From positions 1-12,713 of the forward strand of contig DNNE01000119.1 of NCBI GenBank assembly GCA_003487805.1: a stretch of DNA of 12,713 bases, given 5' to 3'. A program made the position numbers and the translations under genes. This document shows positions 1 to 6,910 of this stretch, one piece after another (position 1 is the stretch's first letter; each line of letters opens with the position of its first letter). Below the pieces are notes generated by a model that saw nothing but the letters and a program-made list of their open reading frames with translations, ran no database searches and was not told the origin of the DNA. This stretch comes from Blastocatellia bacterium. Its GTDB lineage: Bacteria; Acidobacteriota; Blastocatellia; Pyrinomonadales; Pyrinomonadaceae.

Positions 1-129
1 CGGACCAATTCGCGCTGGGGTCATCCGACGCCGCAGCACGGAGTTGAGGTCGAGCGTAAATGGAAGCGTGCAGACTATCGTCCGCCGGGACCTCAGCTTG
101 TGCAAATCCAGCCGAGGCAGGCGAGATAG
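1..129 (+). CDS. C-terminal end of an upstream gene, possibly a molybdopterin oxidoreductase (formate dehydrogenase type)
   Basis: Frame 1 is open from the first base to a TAG at 127-129 and gives 42 residues that are basic and proline-rich (with WGHPTPQHGVEVERKWKR near the start). The gene begins outside the window. The tail reads like the end of the C-terminal molydopterin-dinucleotide-binding domain of formate dehydrogenase-like enzymes. That identification is weak from 42 residues and leans on context: DUF1641 proteins are commonly encoded directly after such enzymes (as in the yrhE-yrhD pair of Bacillus subtilis), and a DUF1641 gene follows 65 nt downstream. A chance open frame cannot be excluded, but its composition resembles coding DNA and it ends just before a good ribosome binding site for the next gene. 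Confidence 0.5.
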   Translation, partial: RTNSRWGHPTPQHGVEVERKWKRADYRPPGPQLVQIQPRQAR

Positions 130-148
130 GAGAGCACTGGAATTTCAG

Positions 149-173
149 ATTTGAAATTTCAAATTTGAAATTT
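149..173. repeat. AT-rich overlapping palindromes before the DUF1641 gene
   Basis: Two perfect palindromes overlap here: ATTTGAAATTTCAAAT at 149-164 and AAATTTCAAATTTGAAATTT at 154-173. They are made of alternating TTTGAAA and TTTCAAA units, with a further TTTGAAA at 171-177. The block fills the spacer between the preceding stop and the next ribosome binding site (AGGAG just upstream of 195). It could be a regulator site, a cruciform-forming repeat or simply a dispersed low-complexity element. Confidence 0.6.
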
Positions 174-194
174 GAAAACTGAGGAGTAGCGAAG

Positions 195-674
195 ATGGCT
201 CGACCAATTTCTTTACATTTGGCGCCGCGCAATACGCGCGCTGAACTCAACTCCCGTCTTCAGCAAGCGCCGATGGATCACGCCGAGGCAGTCCTGGCTG
301 CGTACGAGGTCTTGCAGGGGCTGCATGATCGCGGCGTGCTCGAACTAATGCGAGGAACACTGGGTGGCAGCGAAAAGATTCTTGAGCAGGTCGTCGCTGT
401 AGCCAGCGGCCCTGAGTCTATTCGTGCGACTCGCAACCTGCTGTTGCTGGTCACGGCGCTCGGAGAGATCGATCCAGCCTTGCTCAGCGATCTTACCAAG
501 GCGATTCCAAAGGCTTTGGTTCAGGCCAACGCCGAAGAATCCAAACCGCCCGGGCTCTTCAAACTTATGGCCACGTTTTGGAACAAGGATTTTCGCCGCG
601 GGCTGGCCGCTTTCAACGATCTGCTGGTGGTGTTCGGGAGAAACCTGACGGAGAAGGCAGCCAGGGATCGATGA
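195..674 (+). CDS. DUF1641 family protein
   Basis: A 159-residue soluble helical protein. It has the family signature of DUF1641: an LQGLHDRGVLELMRGTLGG stretch around residues 41-59, then a helix ending in ALGEIDPALL, and a C-terminal half with KPPGLFKLM and a second helical block (residues ~117-150). The domain's biochemical role is not established. In known genomes it is often encoded beside molybdenum formate dehydrogenases (YrhD beside YrhE in Bacillus), so an accessory or subunit role for such an enzyme is a reasonable inference; the gene tail just upstream fits that. The ATG at 195 follows GGAG at about 182-186 with suitable spacing. The length is typical for the family. There is no signal peptide or membrane segment, so it should be cytoplasmic. 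Confidence 0.85.
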   Translation: MARPISLHLAPRNTRAELNSRLQQAPMDHAEAVLAAYEVLQGLHDRGVLELMRGTLGGSEKILEQVVAVASGPESIRATRNLLLLVTALGEIDPALLSDLTKAIPKALVQANAEESKPPGLFKLMATFWNKDFRRGLAAFNDLLVVFGRNLTEKAARDR

Positions 675-707
675 TTGAAACGATGACTTCGTTCCGGTCC
701 GGGTTGG

Positions 708-773
708 TTCGTGTGAGTTCGTGGACCGTTCCTTTTGTCGGAGGAACAGCGACGATCCACGAAATCACACGAA
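708..773. repeat. Inverted repeat element, copy 1 (TTCGTGTGAGTTCGTGGA family)
   Basis: The left arm 708-729 and right arm 752-773 are reverse complements at 20 of 22 positions, separated by a 22-nt loop that contains a smaller GTTCC/GGAAC stem (728-732 with 743-747). The left arm matches the left arm of the second copy at 12513-12535 in 22 of 23 bases. It lies in the 160-nt spacer between the DUF1641 stop and the MFS start. No T-run follows the hairpin, so it does not look like a plain intrinsic terminator. A dispersed, possibly mobile, palindromic repeat is the better description. Confidence 0.85.
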
Positions 774-834
774 CAGAAAACGAAGGGCAAACCCAGGAAA
801 GGTCGCCCCTATTGATCTAGTTAAGGAGGAAATT

Positions 835-2163
835 ATGCGCACTCTTAATCGATGGGTCATTGCTGCGGCGGGAGTATTCATGCAAGTGGCGTTGGGAGCC
901 GTGTATGCCTGGAGCGTGTTCCGTGCTCCGCTGGTAAAGCAATTTGGCTGGAGCATATCTGAAGTAACATTGACGTTTACGATCAGCATTTTTGTGCTGG
1001 GCATAGCGGCCTTCCTTGGCGGTCTTTGGCTGAATCACAAAGGGCCACGGATGGTCGCGATCACGGGAGGAATACTGTACGGACTGGGAGTATTCCTCGC
1101 CGGCTTCTCGGCGAACAAACTTTGGTGGCTATACCTCAGTTACGGATTGATTGGTGGGATTGGTCTGGGACTTTCTTACATCGTTCCCGTTGCAGTACTG
1201 GTGAAATGGTTTCCAGATCGCAGAGGACTAATCACCGGTATAGCGGTTGGTGGTTTCGGCGCCGGCGCGCTAATCACGGCCCCGGTAGCTACTCGACTCA
1301 TTCAAAGCGTTGGTGTCTTGAACACGTTTGCTTACCTGGGAATTGCGTATTTGATCGTGACGGTTGTCGCCGGCTTGTTCATGCAGAATCCGCCCGAAGG
1401 TTGGCGACCACAGGGTTGGACGCCGAGCGTCTCGCAAACCTCGCAACGCGCAGCGCGCGACTACACCCTGGGCGAAGCTCTGAGGACCTGGCAATGGTAT
1501 GCGCTCTGGCTGCTGCTGTTTCTGAATACGTTCGCGGGCATTTCAATCATTTCTCAAGAGGCTCCAATCTTTCAGGAGCTGGTGGGCGTGAGCGCGGTTG
1601 TCGCCGCGGGCATGGTGGGAATAGCGAGCATTGGTAACGCATTCGGGCGGGTCTTTTGGGCGTGGGTCTCCGACTTGCTAACGAGGCGAGCGACATTTTT
1701 CGTAATGTTCGGCCTTCAAGTTTTGCTCTTCTGGTTACTTCCAAGTCTCACCGCCGTCTCGTTGATGACGATTGTCGCATTCGTCGTGCTCATGTGTTAT
1801 GGCGGTGGCTTCGGCACCATGCCTGCGTTTGCCGCCGATTATTTTGGTTCGAAAAATGTTGGGCCAATCTATGGTCTGATGCTAACAGCGTGGGGTTGTG
1901 CCAGCATCGTTGGACCAGGAATGATAGCGTACATGCGAGAGAAGACGGGCTCGTACCACGGAGCGCTCCATATCATCGCGGGAGTGATGGCGATTTCAGC
2001 TCTACTTCCAATTCTTGTGTCGCGGCCCGGCGGAGGAGTCGTCGATTCGCGAGGCCGAACTGGGTTCCCACGCGGGCTGCCCGCTCAGGAACCCCGCCGA
2101 GTTGAGCGGCGCGGGTCAACCGCCGACAATCCAGTCCATCAGCATTGGAGGAACGCACGATGA
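835..2163 (+). CDS. OFA-family MFS transporter (oxalate/formate antiporter-like)
   Basis: A 442-residue inner-membrane transporter with about 12 hydrophobic segments. The GAVYAWSVF motif in the first helix (residues ~20-29), the KWFPDRRGLITGIAVGG loop after helix 4 and the GGGFGTMPAFAADYFG segment in the second half are typical of the oxalate:formate antiporter family (TC 2.A.1.11). Substrates in this family vary (oxalate, formate, other monocarboxylates), so the cargo is inferred from neighbours. The frame is open from 721, but the start at 835 has an excellent AAGGAGGA site at 823-830, the coding character begins there, and the upstream part is the inverted repeat. The last ~45 residues are arginine-rich, lack membrane character and look unlike the family's usual tail. 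The stop overlaps the next start as ATGA (2160-2163), which suggests translational coupling. Confidence 0.9.
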   Translation: MRTLNRWVIAAAGVFMQVALGAVYAWSVFRAPLVKQFGWSISEVTLTFTISIFVLGIAAFLGGLWLNHKGPRMVAITGGILYGLGVFLAGFSANKLWWLYLSYGLIGGIGLGLSYIVPVAVLVKWFPDRRGLITGIAVGGFGAGALITAPVATRLIQSVGVLNTFAYLGIAYLIVTVVAGLFMQNPPEGWRPQGWTPSVSQTSQRAARDYTLGEALRTWQWYALWLLLFLNTFAGISIISQEAPIFQELVGVSAVVAAGMVGIASIGNAFGRVFWAWVSDLLTRRATFFVMFGLQVLLFWLLPSLTAVSLMTIVAFVVLMCYGGGFGTMPAFAADYFGSKNVGPIYGLMLTAWGCASIVGPGMIAYMREKTGSYHGALHIIAGVMAISALLPILVSRPGGGVVDSRGRTGFPRGLPAQEPRRVERRGSTADNPVHQHWRNAR

Positions 2164-3632
2164 GATCGATCCTATCCTGGTCATTGAACAGAATTATTGT
2201 ACTGCTGCTGATCGGCGGGCTTGCATCGCTCTGGATCGACATACGATGGGAGCATCGAGTGGAACTGGCGCGGCAATGGGAAACATGGATTCCACTCGTA
2301 TATGTAGGACTGATGCTGATTGCCGGCGTTGTCGGTCTTTACAAATGGCCCAACTGGGGACGCAGGGTCTTGCAGGTGGGTTTTTCTCTCTGCTTGATCG
2401 TAGGTGCGCTCGGAGTCTGGTTTCATAGCAAAGGGGATCCGGTTGCTAACTTTCGTCGTGTGTTGACAGCATGGACGGTGCCGCTTGGTAGCAACGGTGG
2501 TATCAAAACGGGTAGCACGCCTCCGGAGATGGCGCCGCTAGCGTTCGTCGGTTTGGGTCTAATTGGTTTGCTTTGCTGTGCAAGGCGCTTTCAGTGCGAT
2601 CTAAAAGTTGAGCAGGCCGGTCAGGCTAAGAGCAGTTATGAAAGCGGAGAGACAAGAATCATGAAGCGGAATCAGAGTAAGAATCGGAAGCACAACTTAC
2701 TTTCATTAGTAAGATGGTTCTGTCTGATTGTTTTCATGATGACGACGTCGACCTCGCCGGCGGCAGCGCAAACTCAAACCATCACATCAAAACCCGCAAC
2801 TGCAGCGCCGGCGCGTAATGAGTCTCGGTTATCCCCTGAAGCGGCGCAGGTTGCCGAGGAGATCGGGGTGGCGCAGCTTCTGGATCAGTTAAGCAGGAAG
2901 CGGGCTGACAGCTCACCGATAAACGTGGAAACACTCGCGGTGCGTCAGGAAATCTCAGAAAGAGTCCTGGCCGCTTCACTTGATATCGATGCCGTTAACG
3001 CAGTGATCGATTCAGAGGTAGACCAGATCAGATCTATCCGCGCCGACCTACAGGCGAAACGCGATAAGGCGCAAAACATCATCAACATAGCTTCGGTACT
3101 TACGGGCGGCGTGGCCGGCGCGGTCACCTCGGCAATGCAGTTCAAGCAAAGCACGGTAAACCTCGGCAACGGCATCGGCGTGGGCGGCGGAGCGGGCTCC
3201 GTAATTTTGTCGATCGTGGGAATGCGTATGCGAGGTGGACGGCGAACGCTCGGCGACTCGCCGCGCATGCTCGCGAGATTCTTTGGCCGTGAGCCCGCAG
3301 CGGCAGAAGCAATTCCGAGTGACTATCCGCAAACCGTCTGGTCGTACCTGAACTCCGCTCGGCTGTCGAAACCAAATGCTGCAACCTGGCGAGAACAACT
3401 CATTGCCAAGTGGCGAAGCGAAGGCAGGATCGCGCAAGACACTTCACCAAAGAGTGAACGCAAACTTGAATCGATAAGCAGCAACCTTGCTCAGGTTCGC
3501 AAACTCAGCATCAGCGACATGGACGATCGCGTTGCGATGCTACTTGACGTTCGCGCCACGGTATCGATCATGAAGCGTGGGCTAAGCGAGATTGTGCGTA
3601 CCCTAAGCAGCTCACCAAGCGGTTTGCGTTGA
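2160..3632 (+). CDS. Composite ORF: 4-TM membrane protein joined in frame to a secreted coiled-coil protein
   Basis: A 490-residue open frame that I do not recognise as one family. Residues 1-~150 hold about four hydrophobic helices, the last ending GLIGLLCCARRF. After a ~20-residue polar linker comes a second start-like segment: Met168 (ATG 2661), a basic KRNQSKNRKHN stretch, a hydrophobic core and AAAQ, i.e. a complete Sec signal peptide. The rest is a helical/coiled-coil domain (about residues 230-310), a glycine-rich hydrophobic hairpin (GVGGGAGSVILSIVGMRMRG) and a charged C-terminal helical part. Such a layout is expected of two proteins rather than one. The start at ATG 2160 is preceded by GGAGG (2147-2151, spacing 8) and overlaps the MFS stop. 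The stop at 3632 abuts the Fe/Mn transporter gene. Function unknown; the operon suggests an envelope role. Confidence 0.75.
   Translation: MRSILSWSLNRIIVLLLIGGLASLWIDIRWEHRVELARQWETWIPLVYVGLMLIAGVVGLYKWPNWGRRVLQVGFSLCLIVGALGVWFHSKGDPVANFRRVLTAWTVPLGSNGGIKTGSTPPEMAPLAFVGLGLIGLLCCARRFQCDLKVEQAGQAKSSYESGETRIMKRNQSKNRKHNLLSLVRWFCLIVFMMTTSTSPAAAQTQTITSKPATAAPARNESRLSPEAAQVAEEIGVAQLLDQLSRKRADSSPINVETLAVRQEISERVLAASLDIDAVNAVIDSEVDQIRSIRADLQAKRDKAQNIINIASVLTGGVAGAVTSAMQFKQSTVNLGNGIGVGGGAGSVILSIVGMRMRGGRRTLGDSPRMLARFFGREPAAAEAIPSDYPQTVWSYLNSARLSKPNAATWREQLIAKWRSEGRIAQDTSPKSERKLESISSNLAQVRKLSISDMDDRVAMLLDVRATVSIMKRGLSEIVRTLSSSPSGLR
2646..2663 (+). promoter_or_regulatory. Possible internal ribosome binding site and start inside the composite ORF
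   Basis: GGAG at 2646-2649 lies 11 nt before ATG 2661, the first codon of a canonical signal peptide. In the +1 frame the bases 2661-2664 would give an ATGA stop/start overlap like those at other junctions in this window. This fits either a second gene whose upstream partner lost its own stop by a frameshift, or dual initiation within a fused gene. Confidence 0.45.
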
Positions 3633-3646
3633 GGGAGAAAAACGTT

Positions 3647-4435
3647 TTGATAGAACCGAAACGGCTGGAGATGAAGGCGTCGATAACAACTCGACTCGGG
3701 CGAGCGGTGCATGCTTCGTTCAACGACGGTCGGGACGGCCCCCTGAGCGGGAAGGAAAAGCACAGTACCAATAACTCTCTGAGGGATGTGATTCTTGGCG
3801 GACAGGACGGTCTGGTCAACATGCTGGGCATCGCGCTTGGCGTCGTAGCTGCCGGCGGCTCCACGCACGTTCTCGTCGTGACCGGAATTGCAGCGGCTAT
3901 AACAGAATCTATCTCAATGGGCGCCGTAGCGTATACCTCTTTCAGTTCAGATCGTGACTTCTATCGCGCTGAAAAAGCGCGCGAGCAAAGCGAGATCTCC
4001 TCGCGCCCTGAAGAGGAACGCGAAGAGATCAGGGAAATCTACGCGGCCAAGGGCTTCAAGGGACAACTTCTCGAAGATGTCGTTTCCACCATCACATCCA
4101 ATCGTGAAACCTGGGTGAGCACGATGATGAACGAAGAGCTGCATCTGCAACCGGTTGCCCAGCAGAGCCTGGTGCAGAGCGCAGTAGTGGTCACAGTCGC
4201 GACCCTGATCGGTCACTTTATACCAATCGTTCCGTTCATGGTCGTCGCCCGCACGCCGGCAATCGTGTTGGCGATAGCACTTAGTGCAGTCACGCTCTTT
4301 GGCGTAGGAGTTTATTCAGCTAAGACCCTGGTTGGAGACTGGCGCAAGAGCGGCTTGCAAATGGTCTTGATCGGTCTCGGCGCGGCGGCGCTCGGCTTCC
4401 TAATTGGACGCTTGTTCCACACTGTTGGCGGCTGA
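3647..4435 (+). CDS. VIT1/CCC1 family Fe2+/Mn2+ transporter
   Basis: A predicted inner-membrane divalent metal transporter of the VIT1/CCC1 (formerly DUF125) family, which exports or sequesters Fe2+ and Mn2+. The first membrane helix carries the typical LRDVILGGQDGLVNMLGIAL motif with its conserved Asp, and the second carries ITESISMGAVAYTS. Between helices 2 and 3 is an acidic cytoplasmic domain (RPEEEREEIREIY, then ETWVSTMMNEEL), which matches the metal-binding domain of plant-type VIT1. Two or three more helices follow. The frame also opens at TTG 3629, overlapping the previous stop as TTGA, but that codon has no ribosome binding site. TTG 3647 has GAGGGAG (3631-3637) ten nt upstream and is preferred; ATG 3671 is a third option. 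Conservation starts only about 40 residues in, so the exact start stays open. Confidence 0.88.
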   Translation: MIEPKRLEMKASITTRLGRAVHASFNDGRDGPLSGKEKHSTNNSLRDVILGGQDGLVNMLGIALGVVAAGGSTHVLVVTGIAAAITESISMGAVAYTSFSSDRDFYRAEKAREQSEISSRPEEEREEIREIYAAKGFKGQLLEDVVSTITSNRETWVSTMMNEELHLQPVAQQSLVQSAVVVTVATLIGHFIPIVPFMVVARTPAIVLAIALSAVTLFGVGVYSAKTLVGDWRKSGLQMVLIGLGAAALGFLIGRLFHTVGG

Positions 4436-4505
4436 ATTGAAGTCTGTTGGCACCGAGTAATCTTGTGTTCGCGGAGCATTCTCGGTCGAAAGGAAGGAGA
4501 GTGAA

Positions 4506-5447
4506 ATGAACTCGCTGATCAAAGAGAACGCACGGCTTGGCTTTATTGGCATCGGCAACATGGGAAGCCGCATAGCTAAACGTCTGCTCGAACACGGGTA
4601 CCGAGTCATCGTGTACAACCGGAGTCGCGAAGCTGCCGAGGCGTTGGTTAAATCCGGCGCAACGGTCGCTGACAGCATCGCTGAACTCGCATCGGAAGCG
4701 GACGTCATCTTGTCGTCTCTTACAAATGATGATGCAGTTAAGAGCGTCTATGCCGATCCGCAAGGTGTCTTCGCGCACGTGCGTCGCGGTTCGGCAATAA
4801 TTGAGATGAGTACGGTGCTTCCCGCGACTTCGCGCAAACTGTACGAGCTGAGTCGCAAGGCTGGAGTGAAATTTCTGGACTCGCCGGTCTCTGGCAGCAC
4901 CCCTGCTGCTGAAGAGGGTACGTTGACGCTCTTCTGCGGGGGAGACGACGAACTTTTTCAAGCCGCGCAACCAATTTTCAGCTCGATCGCCCAACAGTAC
5001 TTTTATCTCGGCGGCAGCGGCTCAGGGACCGCGATGAAGCTCGTCGCGAATACCTTGCTGGGAGTTGGAATGCAAGCCATTGCTGAGTCGGTTGCTTTGG
5101 GTCAGAAGGAAGGCCTCGATCGTCATCGGCTGCTCGAGGTTTTGTCACACACGGCGGTTATAGCACCTGCGCATCTCGGCAAGCTGTCACGATCGGACCG
5201 TGGAGACTACAGTCCTCAGTTTGCAATTCGTCTCATGAACAAAGATTTTGGTTTGGTTCTCGAAACCGCTGCTGCTTCCAAGGTGCCCATGCCGGCCACT
5301 GCGGCAGCGTTTCAAATGAATGTCGCGGAATTCAACGAGGGCAAAGAGGAAGACTTCTCGGCGGTGATCAAGTTGATGGAGAGACTGGCGGCGGTGGAAA
5401 CGTCAGAGGCCGGGAATCGCCGAATTGCGCGGATCGTGTCAAGTTAG
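4506..5447 (+). CDS. NAD(P)-dependent beta-hydroxyacid dehydrogenase (3-hydroxyisobutyrate dehydrogenase family)
   Basis: A 313-residue cytoplasmic oxidoreductase. The N-terminal Rossmann fold has GFIGIGNMG (Gly15, Gly17, Gly20). The NRS after the second strand (Asn38-Arg39-Ser40) suggests preference for NADPH by analogy with glyoxylate/succinic semialdehyde reductases. The substrate motif DSPVSGSTPAAEEGTL (residues 125-140) and the catalytic Lys178 with Asn182 in AMKLVANTLL are intact, so it should be active. Family members reduce or oxidise 3-hydroxyisobutyrate, tartronate semialdehyde, succinic semialdehyde or glyoxylate; the substrate cannot be read from the sequence. In an operon with an OFA transporter, a glyoxylate or tartronate semialdehyde role would make sense, but that is inference. 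ATG 4506 follows AAGGAGA with good spacing, 70 nt after the transporter gene. It converges with the minus-strand gene starting its 3' end at 5485. Confidence 0.9.
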   Translation: MNSLIKENARLGFIGIGNMGSRIAKRLLEHGYRVIVYNRSREAAEALVKSGATVADSIAELASEADVILSSLTNDDAVKSVYADPQGVFAHVRRGSAIIEMSTVLPATSRKLYELSRKAGVKFLDSPVSGSTPAAEEGTLTLFCGGDDELFQAAQPIFSSIAQQYFYLGGSGSGTAMKLVANTLLGVGMQAIAESVALGQKEGLDRHRLLEVLSHTAVIAPAHLGKLSRSDRGDYSPQFAIRLMNKDFGLVLETAAASKVPMPATAAAFQMNVAEFNEGKEEDFSAVIKLMERLAAVETSEAGNRRIARIVSS

Positions 5448-5484
5448 AGTTCAAGCTTTAGTGCTGCGCCCGAACGTAGCAACC

Positions 5485-6072
5485 TTAATCAGCGTCCTGG
5501 TAATGCAGCCGTTTTTGAACAAGGTCTCGTATCCTTTCTTTTATGGGTTCAGTCTTTTCATAGATGTTCTCGTAAACCTCAAGAGTGAATTCGCTAGCAT
5601 TCAAGCCTTGCTTTGCAATCCTGCTCTTCATCAAAGAGGTATTGAAAAGCTCATCAATCGCCCTAAATTCAGCGTACAAATCTGGGCTTAGGAAAATGCT
5701 GTTATAGAGAAAGTAGTTATGGAATTCCATGAAGTATTTGCCGATCTCATCATATTCACGTTGCCATTCTTTCAATTGCTCTTCATTCATTTGACTGAAT
5801 TCACGCTCAATTCTTGAGGGTTGAATAAGTCTCGCTAGATGTCCATGAGCCTCCAGTAATTTCCGCCAAGCAGTAGGCAAAATTTCGATTTCTTTTTCAT
5901 GGATTTTTGTAATTCTGTTAAAGAGAGAGTTTTGTTTTCTCTCGTATGCTTTCAACCGTCGGGCAAACTGGTTTTCTATCCATTTCTTCCCGACGAACAT
6001 AAATAGGGCATACACAATCCCACTGGCTGCGATAACTTCAATGATGAATCGTACAACTGTTTCCGTAGTCAT
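5485..6072 (-). CDS. Membrane-anchored helical protein of unknown function
   Basis: A 195-residue protein that I cannot place in a named family. Residues ~7-28 form one N-terminal membrane helix (FIIEVIAASGIVYALFMFVG). A long charged cytoplasmic part follows, rich in helix-forming residues, beginning KKWIENQFARRLKAYERKQ and including HEKEIEILPTAWRKLLEAHG, a segment I associate with uncharacterised anchored proteins found in accessory regions. There are no catalytic motifs that I can see. The ATG at 6072 has AGGGG about 8 nt upstream. The gene is distinctly AT-rich: three 60-nt lines counted at 5521, 5581 and 5881 gave 38, 43 and 25% GC, against about 55% in the preceding gene. This points to recent acquisition. 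It lies 92 nt after the PIN toxin gene on the same strand. Confidence 0.75.
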   Translation of the reverse strand: MTTETVVRFIIEVIAASGIVYALFMFVGKKWIENQFARRLKAYERKQNSLFNRITKIHEKEIEILPTAWRKLLEAHGHLARLIQPSRIEREFSQMNEEQLKEWQREYDEIGKYFMEFHNYFLYNSIFLSPDLYAEFRAIDELFNTSLMKSRIAKQGLNASEFTLEVYENIYEKTEPIKERIRDLVQKRLHYQDAD

Positions 6073-6164
6073 TCGAATGTCCCCTGAAGATTTCGTACAA
6101 GCATAACGTCAGAGTTGTGGGTTTCCCCAGATCCTCAAACCAACGATGTGGGCTCCAACAACCT

Positions 6165-6572
6165 TCACAGCAGAATGTGGAAACCTTCTTGAGTGAAATG
6201 CGTGTCATGCGTAAGCACATCAGTGATGCCGCGCTTCCTCATGACATTCATGGCTATGCAGTCGGTGAGGCTGTAGGCTTTGTCGGAACGCGATTCGTAA
6301 AGCGTCAGACCAGCCAGGAATGTCTGACGCGTTTCGGATAAGACTTCCACCTGCTCATCACTGAGAACAATGCGGATTGCTAGAGCGACCTTGCGCCTCA
6401 TGATATCCCCGTATTCCGCAAAGAAGTTCGCCAGCTCTGTCAGGACACTATCGGTTGTCACCAGGCGCGCATCGTTGAGATCTGCGTTGATTGAGACGGC
6501 AAGCTGGTGCCACTGATCCCGGGAGTTAATGAGCGCAATCCAGTAGAGCGTATCAGCAAAGACTGTGCTCAT
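6165..6572 (-). CDS. PIN-domain toxin (VapC-type ribonuclease)
   Basis: A 135-residue PIN-fold nuclease, the usual size of a VapC-like toxin. The four acidic residues expected for the Mg2+/Mn2+ site are all present: Asp7 in VFADTLYWIA, Glu46 in DSVLTELANFF, Asp104 in SLTDCIAM and Asp123 in VLTHDTHF. Known VapC proteins cleave tRNA, rRNA or mRNA when freed from the antitoxin; the target here is unknown. The start codon overlaps the stop of the upstream gene as ATGA (6569-6572), the normal arrangement for a toxin translated after its antitoxin. The reading frame is intact, so the module looks functional. Confidence 0.9.
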   Translation of the reverse strand: MSTVFADTLYWIALINSRDQWHQLAVSINADLNDARLVTTDSVLTELANFFAEYGDIMRRKVALAIRIVLSDEQVEVLSETRQTFLAGLTLYESRSDKAYSLTDCIAMNVMRKRGITDVLTHDTHFTQEGFHILL

Positions 6573-6835
6573 GGTTGCTTCTTGGGGGCGCCATAAAGGT
6601 AGTGGTCGACATTGATTGACCCGTCCGTCGGAATGCGCGCCAAGACTTCGTCCGGCACGTCACGCATGATCTCTTCAATCTTGTCCCAGATCGCGACGCG
6701 ACCCACCGCGTGCCCGTTGTTAGCTTTAGTCTCGAGGTCCGCCAAGTCCTCGACGAACTTCAAGACCTCCGCCTGCTGATCTTCAGGCAGCACCCGTAGC
6801 TTTTCGATTACCTTGTCTTCAATATTTGCCGCCAT
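6569..6835 (-). CDS. DUF2281-like antitoxin partner of the PIN toxin
   Basis: An 88-residue acidic protein. Its N-terminal half (VIEKLRVLPEDQQAEVLKFV, residues 9-28) matches the helical DUF2281-type antitoxin pattern in which a Leu-Pro-x-x-x-Gln-x-x-x-Val-Leu helix precedes a variable tail. The C-terminal part (about residues 45-88) is probably the strand that binds the PIN toxin. Antitoxins of this class usually bind the toxin and repress their own promoter, but I see no clear AbrB or ribbon-helix-helix DNA-binding fold, so autoregulation is uncertain. ATG 6835 has GGAG about 8 nt upstream. It overlaps the toxin gene and starts 75 nt after the nucleotidyltransferase gene. Confidence 0.82.
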   Translation of the reverse strand: MAANIEDKVIEKLRVLPEDQQAEVLKFVEDLADLETKANNGHAVGRVAIWDKIEEIMRDVPDEVLARIPTDGSINVDHYLYGAPKKQP

Positions 6836-6910
6836 TAGTCGATCTCCATGCCCGTTATCATACCGTTGACCGGGCTGAGTTGTCAGTATCCACTCGCGAA
6901 GCGTGTCGTT

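Noticed and set aside
721..834. Longer N-terminus for the MFS transporter starting at 721
   Set aside because: The extra 38 residues are charged, translate the inverted repeat, and lack a ribosome binding site; ATG 835 has an excellent one.
3629..3646. TTG 3629 as the start of the VIT1-type transporter
   Set aside because: It would overlap the previous stop neatly, but nothing resembling a ribosome binding site precedes it, while TTG 3647 has GAGGGAG. Not excluded.
4320..4994. 224-residue open frame on the minus strand
   Set aside because: It is antisense to the transporter and dehydrogenase genes, crosses their junction, and is Arg/Ser/Cys-rich without a known motif.
5448..5484. Bidirectional terminator between the convergent genes
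   Set aside because: Only 37 nt, with no GC-rich stem followed by a T-run on either strand.
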